The position numbers were made by a program, and so were the translations under genes. The notes beneath the pieces are model-generated. The model saw only the letters and a list, made by a program, of their open reading frames with translations. It had not been told where the DNA came from and searched no databases. A stretch of 64,000 nucleotides of DNA from Tretioscincus oriximinensis (lineage: Eukaryota > Chordata > Lepidosauria > Squamata > Gymnophthalmidae): contig JAJVDF010000582.1 in assembly GCA_022410635.1 (NCBI GenBank), positions 599,820 to 663,819 on the forward strand. The letters are read 5' to 3'. Shown here one piece after another: positions 10,437-23,294 of the stretch. The first letter of the stretch is position 1; every line of letters starts with the position of its first letter.

Positions 10437-11741
10437 CCCTGCCTTGGTCGCCCTGGCTGATGACCTACTCTGGGAGAGGGATGGGGGCAATGCGACCCTG
10501 TTGGTTCTCCTGGATCTCTCAGCGGCTTTTGATACCATTGACCATGGTATCCTCCTGGAGAGACTAAGGAGTTTAGGAGTTGGTGGCACTGCATTGCAGT
10601 GGTTCTGTTCTATCTCCAAGGCCGCTTCCAGAGAGTGCTGGTAGGGGAATCTTACTCGACACCATGGGAGCTCACTTGTGGGGTTCCTCAGGGGTCGATC
10701 CTCTCCCCCATGCTGTTCAACATCTATATGAAGCCGTTGGGAGAGGTCATCAGGAGATTTGGAGTAAAATGCCATCAATATGCAGATGACACTCAGCTCT
10801 ATCTCTCTGTTCCATCTGAATCAGGAGAGGCGGTTGAAGTGCTTGACAGGTGCCTGGAGGCAGTGATGGGCTGGATGGGGGCCAATAAATTGAAGCTGAA
10901 TCCAGACAAGACGGAGGTGCTGTGTGTTGGAGCATCCCGGGTTCGTGAAGTGGGGAGGCACCCTGTCCTTGGTGGGGTAGAATTACCCTATAAGGGACGG
11001 GTGCGAAATCTTGGGGTGCTTCTGGACTCTGCACTGACACTTGAAAATCAGGTGGAGGCAGTGGCCAGGAGCGCCTACTTCCAGTTACGTCTGGTTCGCC
11101 AGTTACGGCCACTTCTGAACAGGGATGATCTAGCCACAGTAATCCATGCTCTGGTAACTTCCAGATTGGACTATTGTAATGCGCTCTATATGGGGCTGCC
11201 CTTGAAAANNGTTCGGAAGCTANAGCTGGTGCAGAATGCAGCCGCTAGACTGCTGACAGGGACAGCTGGCCGGACACACATCACACCGGTCTTGAAANAG
11301 CTGCACTGGCTGCCCATTCGCTACCGAGCCCAATTCAAGGTTTTGACTTTAACTTCCAAGGCCCTAAATAACTTGGGCCCCAAATATCTAAAGGAACGCC
11401 TTCTTCCATACCAACCTGCCTGTGCCTTAAGATCTGCAGGAGAGGCCCTCCTGGTTGTACCACCCCTTTCAACAGCCAGTGGAGTGGGAACCCAGGTTAG
11501 GGCCTTCTCAGTGGTTGCCCCTTGTCTTTGGAACAATCTCNCCCNCGAGGTGCGTCTATCATCATCATTGTACTCTTTTAGAAGGTCCTTGAAGACGCAC
11601 CTCTTTTGCCTGGCCTTTGGCTGAAGAAATGCCATCTCTATCCCTACTTTTAATATTGTTTTATACTTTTTTAATTTTTGTAGTGATGTTTTACTGTTTT
11701 TGCCGCCCTGAGACCTTCGGGTATAGGGCGGGGTATAAGTA

Positions 11742-11770
<29 letters not shown>
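10437..11770 (+). mobile_element. 5'-truncated L2 LINE, RT to 3' tail
   Basis: Encodes L2 reverse transcriptase: LLVLLDLSAAFDTIDHGIL, CGVPQGSILSPMLFNIY, the catalytic YADDTQLYLS, and a C-terminal part through LVQNAAARLLTG and SFRRSLKTHLFCLAFG (stop near 11624). One frame change near 10600 separates the first RT block from the rest. The 3' end is CCTTCGGGTATAGGGCGGGG and an ATAAATAA tail. It is the best L2 copy in the window. Confidence 0.92.
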
Positions 11771-11773
<3 letters not shown>

Positions 11774-12245
11774 ATTACAGCCATGCCAGCAGAGGTGACA
11801 TGTGCGATATATGCGCTAGTTGAGTTGGAAATCTGTACCATTTAGAAATCAGTTTCAATTCTGTTTCCTGTATTCTATTGTCTTTTAATGTAATCCATAT
11901 TTTAATCCATTGATCCCATTTTTCTTGTTATATTGGTAGTACATTAGTCCAAAATTCCTTTAGGGTTTGCAAGTTTTTGTATTGATTTATAATAATTATA
12001 TTATAAATTATCCATTCCCGAAATAAAACCAGTTAGGCACAGGATACCAAATCTTTTATTATCTTTTTTATTGGAATTGACTATATCGTATCTAAACCAC
12101 CTAATATTGTTATCATTTTATTAGTCAGAGTAATTTGTGTATCATACAGTTTAGTGAATGTTTTTTTCTATCCTGAACACCAATACTGCTGTACTTTACT
12201 ACAGTTCCAAAATAGACGATTATAATACGCTCTAGTTTGGCATCC
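11771..12245 (-). mobile_element. L1 LINE segments (right part of nest)
   Basis: Minus-strand translation shows L1 C-terminal pieces: LISKWYRFPTQLAHIS, and, in a second copy near 12190-12245, NYCWHGCQTRAYYNRLFWNC. Frames are broken by stops. With 9485-10436 this makes at least two overlapping L1 copies split by the L2. Confidence 0.6.
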
Positions 12246-12603
12246 ATGCCAACAATAGTTGCTAATGTTAGCATTTTAACCCTAACCCTTCTTTCCTCTG
12301 CTGCTTTGGGTTTGTAATATTAAAAACAATAAAAAATACCAATACCGTCTTACTACTACTATTTTGCCTAAATATGGCCCTGCTCCACGTAGCCTCTTGC
12401 CACTTCCCTCTCTCCTAGACCTCCCTCCTCCCTCATTTTTCATTTCATTTCTTGTTTTTGCAAAGTCAGGAACCATTATTTAACCAAAGAAGACTAATAG
12501 TTATTTGGAGAGCATGCCAGGTACCGGACCAAATTTTTCCTTGGGTACTGGACCAAAGGGTTTTGCAGGCTGCATCCAGCCCCTATGCCTTAGGTTTCCA
12601 ATT
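12246..12603. other. unassigned intron 4 sequence of ZNF-1
   Basis: No gene is seen. A GGTACCGGACCAAATTTTTC / GGTACTGGACCAAAGGG direct repeat near 12520-12563 may be part of the hAT-like element that starts at 9207. Confidence 0.3.
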
Positions 12604-12665
12604 TAGTTTGTTCTGGATAGCTTTAAGACATGTTTAGACAAGCCAAGGGTATAAACAGCTACTAG
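12604..12665 (+). mobile_element. CR1 LINE fragment (type B), left half
   Basis: TTCTGGATAGCTTTAAGACA up to AACAGCTACTAG. It continues at 13140-13310, beyond the hAT element. Confidence 0.7.
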
Positions 12666-13139
12666 CAGGGCCAGATTTGGGATATACGATGCCCCTGGGC
12701 TGCAAAAAATTTTACGCCATTTTATAGTCATTTCTGGGGCAGGACAGGAAGTGATGCCACTTCTCGGGCAGGGAGANGAAGTGATGTCACTCCGGGTACC
12801 ATTCCCAGAAGCAGATTCCATAATGTGCCCTATGCTCTCTGTCTCCCACTCTCAGCTGCCTATGCAGGAGCTGTGGTAGCAGCCCGGAGCAGACAGACAA
12901 AGCAGCACAGACAGACAGGTGGTAGCACATGCAGAGCAGCAGAGCAACAATACAATGGTGCATGATGGCGGTGGCACGTCGTGGTGACTGGGACATGTGC
13001 AGAACATATCTGCTGCTGCTGGTACAACTGGGAGAAATTTAAATTTGAACAGCCAGCAATTTGCCGCCCCCAATAAATGGTCACCTACTTGCTGCCCAGG
13101 GCTTTGGCCTTTGTAGCCCCTGCCCAAGATCCGGCTCTG
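12666..13139 (+). mobile_element. non-autonomous hAT-like transposon inserted in CR1
   Basis: A 474-bp element with inverted ends: CAGGGCCAGATTTGGG at the left and CCAAGATCCGGCTCTG at the right. It is flanked by CTACTAG (12659-12665) and TTACTAG (13140-13146), which restore a continuous type B CR1 when it is removed. The CAG...CTG ends and the 7-8 bp duplication suggest the hAT superfamily. It encodes no transposase. Confidence 0.72.
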
Positions 13140-13310
13140 TTACTAGGATGNATGTATTGATGCTGCCTCCGAGATGGAGCAACAGGCAGTATTTTTGAAA
13201 TGCCATTTGCAGGTAAAGATTTTGCCTTCTTCTGTTCCAGGCTGCCCAGGTGCAATTGGTGGTTAACTGTGTGAGTTAGAATACTGGACTAGATGGGGAG
13301 GAGCCAGGAA
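13140..13310 (+). mobile_element. CR1 LINE fragment (type B), right half
   Basis: TGATGCTGCCTCCGAGATGG, GCCATTTGCAGG and CAATTGGTGGTTAACTGTG are type B 3' UTR words. It continues the fragment ending at 12665. Confidence 0.72.
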
Positions 13311-13725
13311 GATCCACAGGNCGGATCGAAGTGTTCTGAGGGCCGTTCCTGATCCATGGGCTAGGCCTTCCCCACCCCTGTTTTAGGCTGTTCCCTCATG
13401 GTGCCCTTGCTTTGGTTAGGTGCCCAGTTCAGGGGAAAGGAATCAGGTCAAAGCGAGTATCTTTCTTCTGCAGATCATGGCTTCAAACTCTGTGTTTAGA
13501 GACCTGTATTCAAAGGGAGAAAAGCATGAAGAAACTAGTTCTTCTGAAACTCTCATGTAGATGATGCAAGAAATAAAGGGAAAAAAGGAAATGTGAGGGA
13601 ACGATATCAAAACCAGATGAAAAGAGAGAATTATGAAAGAGCAGTATTTATTTGTTCCTTGTTTTCAGAATTTTAGCTGAAAATTTGATTATTATTTTTA
13701 ATTTCCATGTTTTCCCCACAAATAG
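13311..13725 (+). other. end of ZNF-1 intron 4
   Basis: Includes a possible right end of the hAT-like element at about 13340-13387 and an AG-ended TTTCTTCTGCAG near 13474, with no convincing exon after it. The real acceptor is CCCCACAAATAG at 13725. Confidence 0.4.
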
Positions 13726-15197
<1,472 letters not shown>

Positions 15198-15400
15198 GAA
15201 TGAGAAAGAGCTTTAGACTGCTATAAAATGTAATTGAACAGCATATAATTGACACAGGAGATCAACCATTTGAGCATTAGCATTGTGGGAACAGCATCTG
15301 TCATGAACTACACAGGAGATNAACCGTAGGAATGTAGAAAGTGTAGAAAGAGTTTCAACTCTTGATCACAAGTGAATAATGCTGTTAAAAGAAGCTTTGT
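15198..15400 (+). pseudogene. decayed C2H2 fingers after ZNF-1 stop
   Basis: Finger-like words persist out of frame: GACACAGGAGATCAACCATT, CATTGTGGGAACAGC, ACACAGGAGAT and GTGTAGAAAGAGTTTCAAC. These are relics of about two or three more fingers, so the ancestral array was longer. The region now acts at most as 3' UTR. Confidence 0.7.
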
Positions 15401-15564
15401 AATCTGGTTAGAAAATGGTTTCACCTGGATGAAAACAGTTTCCCTCTGTAGTTTAAATTCTGTATGATAGGTAGCCAGAGGAGCAAAGGTAACAACCTGG
15501 ATGCAATACAGGAACGTCTTGGCAGAAAGCAAAGAGCATAGCAGAATGGTAACTCCACAGAAGA

Positions 15565-15780
15565 ACAACTGATTTTTTTATATCCCATTTTTCTCACCCG
15601 AAAGGACTCAAAGCAGCTTACAAGGTTATTTTTTGCCTGAATGCTTACATTCTATCTTCCCCACCACACTGTGGTGGTTCCCATTTATTTAGTCGCAGTC
15701 TGCTGCAATTTCTTGCAATACTTGCTTTCGAATAGATGAAAGACCATCTCCTTAGTAACTGTACCATTCATGCCTGCGAA
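15565..15780 (-). mobile_element. tRNA-derived SINE (family S1)
   Basis: Shares CTCACCCGAAAGGACTCAAAG, TTCCCCACCACACTGTGGTG and the inverted tRNA-like head (CTCCTTAGTAACTGTACC) with the copy at 3776. Slightly shortened. Confidence 0.72.
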
Positions 15781-16334
15781 GCAGTTCACACCCCAACAGC
15801 ATGTCCAATAGCATCAAACGTCAACAAGAGAGAAACTATTAGATTACTATATTATATATATACACATGGTTTTGACCAATCATACTAAAATCCACCAATC
15901 TATAAAGGTCTATTACATCACCTTTGTACTGCAGATAAATTGCATCATCTTCCTTGCATCTGGATTACATCATCCAATTCTGCTGAGTCACAGTCCTACC
16001 TAAAATATGATTAGGCATTTTTCATTCCCTGACAAACTCACAGTCCTGCAATGATCAATTGTGGGGAAACAGGGGACAAACACACCCCTTAGCCACAGGC
16101 ACAGCTGACTAAGATTGGATGGTAGGTAGCACACTTCTCTTGGCTGATATCCAAGAATTGTTGAATGGACTAGGTATAAGGCAAAAGGAATATAAGAGTA
16201 GCCAAATTGGTCTCTATTATTAAGAAAATAATCTTGAAAAAAACCTTTCCTGACGGAGATGAACTGACACAAAACTTGATTACATTTATTACAGTGGTGT
16301 CAAATCTTTTACTTCTGAAGTCCGAGAGAGAGTA
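15781..16334. other. intergenic, nothing recognised
   Basis: AT-rich sequence between ZNF-1 and ZNF-2 with no supported gene. A 90-residue open frame on the minus strand (16000-16272) has no family features. Confidence 0.3.
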
Positions 16335-16425
16335 AACACTAGTCATCTTTCTGTGATGGTTTAGAGAATCCTGTAGGGTGTTGGACCCAATTACTATAGA
16401 GATCCCTTTCAGTTCTAAAATTTGC
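16335..16425 (+). mobile_element. old CR1 LINE 3' end (type A)
   Basis: Degraded 3' UTR: GGTTTAGAGAATCCTGTAGG, then GTTGGACCCAATTAC and AGATCCCTTTCAGTTCT, aligning with 1588-1660. Confidence 0.6.
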
Positions 16426-17146
16426 AGAAAGCCTGAACTAATTCCTGTTGAACTCTATTGTATTGTTGGTTTTTACTTATTTTTAAGTACGGGAGAGTTT
16501 TTGCATTTTTGGTTTTCTTGTATTGATAGTTGTTAATGAATAATTTTTTTTAACGCAACACTCCTGGCAAATGAGTCTATTCTGCTTCCCTTCTCCAATT
16601 GCTATGGAATTAAAAAAGTTTTACTGGTCTAGGAGAATTAAGCTCCCTGTTCACATTTATAGATTATAACGTAATTGAAATGCAATTGGTGTAATGAAAT
16701 GCAATTAGTTGGCATAAATCCATAGGTATAAGGGAACAAATGGCCTGATCCAGCCGGTTTCATATGTTTTAATGTTCTTAACATCTCTCAGACATTGACC
16801 ATAAATCAGGACTGGATTCTTTTTGAAGCCCATCACCCAATCTAGTTCTGGGTTCAACCCATCGGTAATGATATAATTAACAGAAAAGTAAAATTAGGAG
16901 ACAACCACTTGAGTTAGTTTGGATCAGAATTTCGACCAAGAGAGGGAGGTGAAACAAAAGTCATAAGGAAGTGAAACTGCTTCACAGATCACAATCAATG
17001 TGTATCGTGTCAATTAAATGTGCACATGGGCATATACCCTCTAAACAATACTTTTGCTTGTATTTTCTTTACCCAAGTATTTGCTATTTTTCTATTCCTT
17101 AATAAGTTCCTTCCACACTAGTGTTGTCCCAGGGCTTTCTTGTTTT
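16426..17146 (+). other. intergenic with one CR1 relic
   Basis: A type B CR1 3' end lies at about 16715-16782 (GGCCTGATCCAGCCGG ... TTTTAATGTTCTTA). The rest is AT-rich and unassigned. Confidence 0.4.
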
Positions 17147-17470
17147 TGGTAGTCAAGCAAACTTTATTCTTTTCAATTTTTACATCATATATATAATACA
17201 GCCACTTGACATTTTTTTTTAAAAAAATCTCTCCATCCCTCCTTCCTCCGAGGGTAACAATCAAATNCTTATATATACACTATTGTGTAAATATTACATT
17301 GAGAAAATCTAACTTTCATTTTTCATTTTCACTCCTAAATTTATTTTCTAAATATATTTTAACTGTCCAGCATTTTTGTTTATACATTCTAATCTTTTCT
17401 ATATTATTTGCACTGTTCATACAACATTTTCCTATATCTACTGCTAGTGTATTTTATTGATCATCCATCT
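17147..17470 (-). mobile_element. probable L1 LINE 3' UTR
   Basis: A poly-T-rich stretch, then CCATCCCTCCTTCCTCCGAG, resembling the L1-linked segment at 9590-9630. It would be an L1 3' UTR in minus orientation; no coding part is seen. Confidence 0.4.
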
Positions 17471-17635
17471 TTCCAGCCACCTATTGAGGGGTTATTAAGA
17501 GTTATCTGGTGGCCAGAATTGTCCAGCTGTAGTTATTACTCTGGATTCATGAGGCAGCTTTTTGNAACTTTAAGAAATACTAGTCTGTCCCTTCATGAAT
17601 TACAAAAATGATACTTATGAGGCAGCTAAAAACTG

Positions 17636-18040
17636 TCAGCTAGCAGCCTGNACAGCTTTAANACANAATTAATAAAGTTCATGGATACCAAAGGTATGAA
17701 TTGATACAGCCTCTTGGATGGGGCAACAGGCAGGATTCCTGAAGTACCATTTNCAGTTAGGGTGAGGGTTTTGCTTCCTTCTTTTGCTTGGGACTGTCCA
17801 GGTGTCATAGTGTAGACTATGGCAGACCCCATTTGGTTCATCCACATNCCAATGCAGATTATGGCAGGTCCCATTGGGCACCTGTCCCAATCTACAGAGT
17901 TCAGAATAGGTGAGGGTTTTGCCTCCTGCTTGAGAATACCCAGGTGCAATCTCAGCCTGAGTGTTGGGCCACCATGTGAGGCAGAAGGCTGGACTAGATG
18001 GGCTCTTGGGCCCCATTCAGCAGGGCTCCTCTTAGGTTCA
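17636..18040 (+). mobile_element. CR1 LINE 3' UTR (type B), with internal duplication
   Basis: Starts AGCTAGCAGCCTG and ends GGGCTCCTCTTAGGTTC. The middle has partly repeated segments (CCCATTTGGTTCATCC; CCCATTGGGCACC), so two copies may overlap. It lies just upstream of the ZNF-2 promoter region. Confidence 0.7.
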
Positions 18041-18179
18041 CCATGTATTTCTCTCAAAAGGGTCACGGTAGTGGTGAGATATTTGAATGTCCACACAGAA
18101 CTGGTCTTAATCTCTTCATGGGCCCCCAATGGGGCTGACACAATATTGGCCTTGCTGCCCGTCGTTCCTACAACGGGTC

Positions 18180-18980
18180 CTTTACCTCAGAGCCCACGGA
18201 TGGAGGCCGTGCCCTGGAGACAGGCGTGAGGGGCCCCTTCCCCATCTCTCCTTGGCCTTCTTTGGCCCCGGTCGGTTGAGCTCAAGGAGCGAGAAAAGGA
18301 GGCCCTGAATCTGAGGAGGAGGAGGAGGGAGGGAGGGAGAGGAAGGGAACTCCGCCTCTTCTTCACGCACTGCCTGCCTGTACCTTGGTGGCCAACATTC
18401 AGGAGCAACGTACAGTGGCTGCAGGTAAGACCGGCGTTCTCCTCGCGGCCGGGTCTGACAGCCCAAAGGACAGCAGGTGAGGTGAGAAGCGCGAGCGCCC
18501 CCTGCCGCCTTCGTATGTCCGCTGCTGCTGCTGCCCTCCTAGCCCCTCAACGGAGCGGAGGCATAAGGAGGGTGGGGGGAACGGAGGCATTACCCCCCCC
18601 CCCCAGGGAGAATAGGAATGGTCCTGTGGCTGCTAGGCGGGAAGGCAAAGAATGGACACACACACACACCCCGGCGCATTTAGGGTGGGTCGAGGGTTGG
18701 GGAGGCTGCTGAGGTAATATTTTCTCCTCAGAGCGCCCCGACAGCAGCCCTTGCCGTGGCCATCAGAGAGGCGGTCAGACGAAGCGACAGGAAGTGTTCT
18801 CTGTGGGAAGAATCGTCCTCGGGAGGGTTCCTTGTAAAACCACACGCAGTTCGGGCGGGTCCTGAGAGAAAATCACCTCAGAACAAAGGTGTGGAAAGGA
18901 AGGGGCGACGGAGAAGGCGGCGGCGACCGTCTCTAGGAGGACAAAGGAGGCCAGGAAGAAGGAAGGAAGGGACTGGGATC
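18180..18980 (+). promoter_or_regulatory. CpG-rich promoter and first untranslated exon of ZNF-2
   Basis: A GC-rich block with many CpGs in otherwise AT-rich sequence, with GGA-repeat tracts at 18315-18345 and a CA repeat at 18656-18671. A strong donor, GGCTGCAG|GTAAGACC, lies at 18424/18425 and probably ends a noncoding first exon splicing to 19856. The start site is not visible, and open frames here look like GC-driven artefacts. A related block sits at 59340-60000. Confidence 0.55.
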
Positions 18981-19855
18981 CCTCTAGAGAAGGAGGAGGA
19001 CGAGGGCGGGAAAGGGGGGAATTTGGGGGCCCAAGGTGTGTCCAAGGCCCATTCGAAGAGGCGAGGGAATAAGAGGCACAGGTGGGGGGAAGGGGGGGAG
19101 AAGATATTTTCTCTTTGACACAAACACTCTCCACAAGGGTGCGTGAAACTGGTGAAGTGTGATATGGAAATCCGATTAAAAAAGCGGAGGAGTATTATGG
19201 GATAGCCAATGCAGCAAACGCTTTTCAAATTTGCAGGTGAAAACGAGGCGGGGCGAAGGAGGGGCTCTTGAGCATGAACAGAGCGCCCATGCAGCATATT
19301 CACAGTTGTTAAGTAAGAATACAACAGGTGCTGATAATGGTGTAAGGACAACAGACACTTTTGCCTGGCCAAGTCTCCTCTCTTTTCCTGCCAGGAGTTG
19401 TGAGGAAGTCTGTCTGGCAGAAGGATAGGCACTTACTGTCCCACACTGCAGGGTCCTGTGACTCCAGCCCTCCCCCGGCCTGTGAATGCAGCTCTCTTGT
19501 AAGGGCTGCTCAGAAGCGAGGATGCTTGGGAGTAACTGATTCTCCTCCCTCCCTCTCTAAATTTCTGCTGCAAGATGCTTTACAGGTTTGCAAAAGAAAA
19601 AGGGAAGGATAATAACCCTGAGCATGAACAGAGAGTGTCTGTGCAACATATTCATTGGGAAAAAAGAGAAGGGATGATATTTCAGGAGAGAGGAGAAAAG
19701 AGCTGCATGTGATTTATGGAGCAGAAATTATGGTAGGAGCAGTGGGACAGGATGTGTATTTTCGTATTGGGAGTACCAAGGAGGAAGTATCTTTCTACCT
19801 GACCTTTTCCTGAGCTCTTTTTCTGCCCAATTTAAGCCTTCTGCCTTCCCTGCAG
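18981..19855 (+). other. ZNF-2 first intron
   Basis: GA-rich then mixed sequence. The words GCTTTTCAAATTTGCAGG (19215) and CCAAGGCCCATTCGAAGAGG (19050) have weak counterparts near 49040-49060 (inverted) and 59860-60000. This suggests the 5' regions of the genes share ancestry. It ends in the acceptor CTTCCCTGCAG at 19855. Confidence 0.45.
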
Positions 19856-20056
19856 GGAGAAGCCCAGACTGGATGCAACCTCCATTTCCCTCCCTTCTTA
19901 TGCATGTCAAAAGACAGAATTGTCTCCAGAACCTTTCAAGTTTCTCTTGCGTTTTCTCTTTTCATCATTAGAAAAGAAAAAGGCGCCAANGGAAAACATT
20001 CAGTGATGAAAGAGCAAAATTTCATGTGCCTGGAATCAGAAAGGGACTGAGAGAAC

Positions 20057-20371
20057 ATGGGACCATTTGCTCTGTCTGTGGATCACTCCAGATCAGATAA
20101 GGAGAGATGGAGATTTAGGAGCTTTGGCTATGAAGAGGCTAAGGGACCACGAGAGGTTTGCAGCTCCCTCCATCACTTTTGCTGTCAATGGCTGGGACCA
20201 GAAAAACACACCAAGGCTGAGATGCTGGACCTGGTGGTTCTGGAGCAATTCCTATCCATCCTTCCCCTGGAGATGCAGAATTGGGTCTGGGAATGTGGGC
20301 CTGAGAGCAGTTCGCAGGCGGTAGCCCTGGCAGAAGGCTTCCTCATGAGCAAAGCTGAAGAGGACAAGCAG
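20057..20371 (+). CDS. ZNF-2 exon 1: SCAN domain, shifted start
   Basis: The exon runs from the acceptor at 19855 to the donor AAGCAG|GTGAGG (20371/20372), leaving phase 0. It carries a full SCAN domain: [20 protein letters not shown] and [15 protein letters not shown]. The ATG matching the paralog starts is at 20006 (MKEQNFMCLESERD), but an in-frame TGA at 20048-20050 stops it after 14 codons. I therefore start at the next in-frame ATG, 20057, which loses only residues before the SCAN fold. With 23499-23622, 23738-23802, 24622-24766 and 26758-27734 the frame is open for 541 residues. It may be functional with a shorter N-terminus or a decaying gene. Confidence 0.75.
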
Positions 20372-22107
20372 GTGAGGGGATTTTACCTTGGTCATTTGCA
20401 AAGGCACATCATATCATTATTGCAATTCTATCGCTGTCGCCATCAAAACGTACTTCAATATCAGTTGATGCCTGAGTAAATTCAGATTTTAATTTAGAGC
20501 AAGTGATAATTGGGCATAAATAGTTGAATGAGTTTCCCTTCCTGACCTATCATGGCCTACTAAAGGTGGAGATCTATTGAAGCAACCTTTTGGTATCAGA
20601 GCATTTACAAGATAAAGAGGTAGGGTGGGAACTGTGAAAGTATCTTCTCTGTGATGCCCCCTGACTGTGGAATAACCTCCCATTGAATGTGCATCAAATA
20701 ACATTTCTGAATAAAAACTAGCAAACTGGGAGGAATAAATACATACTGTTCCAGGTTGAGGTGTGGGCAGGTGAAGTTAGTGATCTGGAGATACTGGTCT
20801 TATCTAACAATAAATGAGATCAGTAGATGAGATTCACCTGGTTCGCACAAGTTCAGTAGAACCGGTACCTAAATTTTTTAGTTCAGAAAACTAACCCTGC
20901 CTCTTGCCAGAAAAGAAACATCAGGCTTTCATTTCTGATTGCTGGCGTTCCTAAAAGACGAACGACTGTTACATTATTTGAATCTCGCCATTCATTATTG
21001 CAATCCTATCTTTGTCCCCGTTAAACAGTTCTCTGGTACCAATTTCCTCCTGAGCAAATTTTGATTTTAATTTAGACTTAGAAAGCCCTAAACTGTCTGG
21101 ATGGCTAAATATCGGAGCAACCAACAACAAAACTCCCAAAACAGAGATGTGAAAAAACAAAAATCTCCACAATGATAATCTTTAAACCGCAAATTTGACA
21201 AGTACAAATTTATAACAAATGTGGAAAATCAGTTAGGTCTATTTAATATCTAAAATGGCATGGAAGAATTGTGTTCCATAAAGTGTTCAAAATCCAAAAT
21301 AATGTTCACAAAATGCTCTAGAATGAATGTAGAAGTATTTTGTCCCCAAACCTTGTTTTTCTATAGTTTTCTTCAACGGTCAATAACTTACAACAGTACA
21401 TTAGTAGTCAATTTGTAACTGCAGCTAGAAAACCTTATAGCAATATTTAGAGTTGCTATGCAAAAGTATGCAAGGCATAAAGAAGTCACAGATCTTTGAA
21501 AAATAACTATACCAATTTTCTTTACAATTCTGAATTTTGCTGCAAAGACTACAAATCAATTATCGGTGTGGAATAGGGTTTCATCAAAAAACCCAAAATA
21601 AAGTTTTGCAACAACATTCACTTCTTGGATCTGTGTGACTGATTGTTAACCATTTTATGAATACCTAGACCAATAAACATGGCGAAACTGTGCATTTTCA
21701 GATTGTAGAGGCTTCAGGGGCTCCTGCCCCTCCCTCAATATTCCACGATGCTGCCTGAGGAGTGCACCACTACCATGGAAACGGCCAGGAAGCTGCCATT
21801 GCACTGCCACGGCTAGGATGTGATCGGCAGCTCTGACTGGCATCTGGCCCCTGGTCTCATGCAATTTTGCACCAAGATCTCCCCTCAGCTGTATGTCTGC
21901 ATGGGGCAATGGGAACGACTTCCTGACTCTGTAATGAGAACTAATGGAGAAGTGGGCCATTTCAGCTCAGTGGGTGCTGACAGCCTGCAATTCAGTCTGG
22001 CAGAGCTGTGAGCAGAATGGAGTCTCCATTCTTTTCCCATCCAGCCACAAGCCTGCCATGCGGATACAGTCTTACTTTGAATTTTGGACATTTAAGGACC
22101 TTTATAA
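20372..22107. other. ZNF-2 intron 1, mostly unassigned
   Basis: Contains an L2-like scrap near 20625-20705 (GCCCCCTGACTGTGGAATAA) and AT-rich unique sequence. No gene is supported. A 101-residue minus-strand frame at 21655-21960 lacks any family signature. Confidence 0.35.
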
Positions 22108-22111
22108 GTCC

Positions 22112-23294
22112 TGTTTATTTATTTATTTATTTTCATTTATACCCCATACCCGCCTCATGCCCAAAGATCTTGGGTCGGCAATAACAAAAAAAAGTACAAA
22201 ATTTACCTTTTAAAACCGTAACAATCAGTATCTGAAGGTGTGGGGGGGAAATAGCATTTCTTCAACCAAAGGTAGAAGAGGTACATCTTTAAGGACCTTC
22301 TAAAAGAATACGATGATGACAGACACACCTCGAGGGGGCTATTATTCCAAAGACTGGCCCCACCCTGAGTTCCCACACCACTGGCTGTTGAGAGGAACAG
22401 TAAAACCAGAAGGGCCTCCCCTGCAGATCTTAAGGCACGGGCAGGTCTGTATGGGAGAAGGCGTTCCTTTAGGTATTTAGGGCCTTATAAGTTAAGGTTA
22501 ACAACTTGAATTGGGCTCAGTAACNGATTGGCAGCCAGTGCAGNTCTTTCAAGACCGGCGTGATGTGTGTCCAGCCACCNGTTCCAGTCAGCATTCTTCC
22601 AAACTTTTCAAGGGCAGCCCCATATAGAGNGCATTACNATAGTCCAATCTGGATGTTACCATAGCATAGATTATTGTGGCTAAATGATCCCTGTTCAGAT
22701 GTGGCTGTAACTGGTGAACCNGTTGTAGCTGGAAGGCCACCACTCCTGGCCACCGTCTCCATGTGATTTTCAGGTGTTAGCAAAGAGTCTAGGAGCACCC
22801 CCAGATTTTGCACCAGTCCCTTACAGGTGGGTGGCCTATACTTGGGATGCTCCAACACACAGCACCTCCCTCTTATCTGGATTCAGCTTCAGGTTTTTGG
22901 CCCCCATCCAGCCATTCACTGCCTCCAGGCACCTGTCAAGCACTTCAACCGCCTCTCCTGATTCAGATGGAACAGAGAGATAGAACTGAGTGTCATCTGC
23001 ATATTGATGACACTTTACTCCAAATCTCCTGATGACCTANCCTAGTGGCTTCATATAGATGCTGAACAGCATGGGGAAGAGGATTGACCCGTAAGGAACC
23101 CCACAAGTGAGCTCCCAGGGTGTCGAGAAGGACCAAATAGCCTTGGAGATAGGANCAGAACCACTGCAATGCGTTGCCACCAACTCCTAAACTCTATAGT
23201 CTTTCCAGGAGGATACCATGGTCAATGGTATCAAAAGCTGCTGAGAGGTCCAGGAGAACCAACAGGGTCACATTGCCCCCATCCCTCTCCCGGC
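22112..23294 (-). mobile_element. 5'-truncated L2 LINE
   Basis: Reverse-complement counterpart of 10440-11770. The ATTTATTTATTT tail is at 22112-22130, the 3' motif near 22160, and the catalytic YADD region is antisense at about 23000-23015 (CATCTGCATATTGATGAC, changed). Frames are broken. It lies antisense in ZNF-2 intron 1. Confidence 0.88.

Noticed and set aside
10599..11624. Host reverse transcriptase-like gene
   Set aside because: It is L2 LINE ORF2, with the L2 3' tail directly after it.
13475..13560. Extra exon between KRAB and finger exons of ZNF-1 (after TTCTTCTGCAG)
   Set aside because: No donor or paralogous exon is recognisable, and the phases already fit without it.
18878..19432. 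184-residue minus-strand frame in the ZNF-2 5' region
   Set aside because: Low-complexity Pro/Ser-rich product of GA-rich DNA; no conserved motif.
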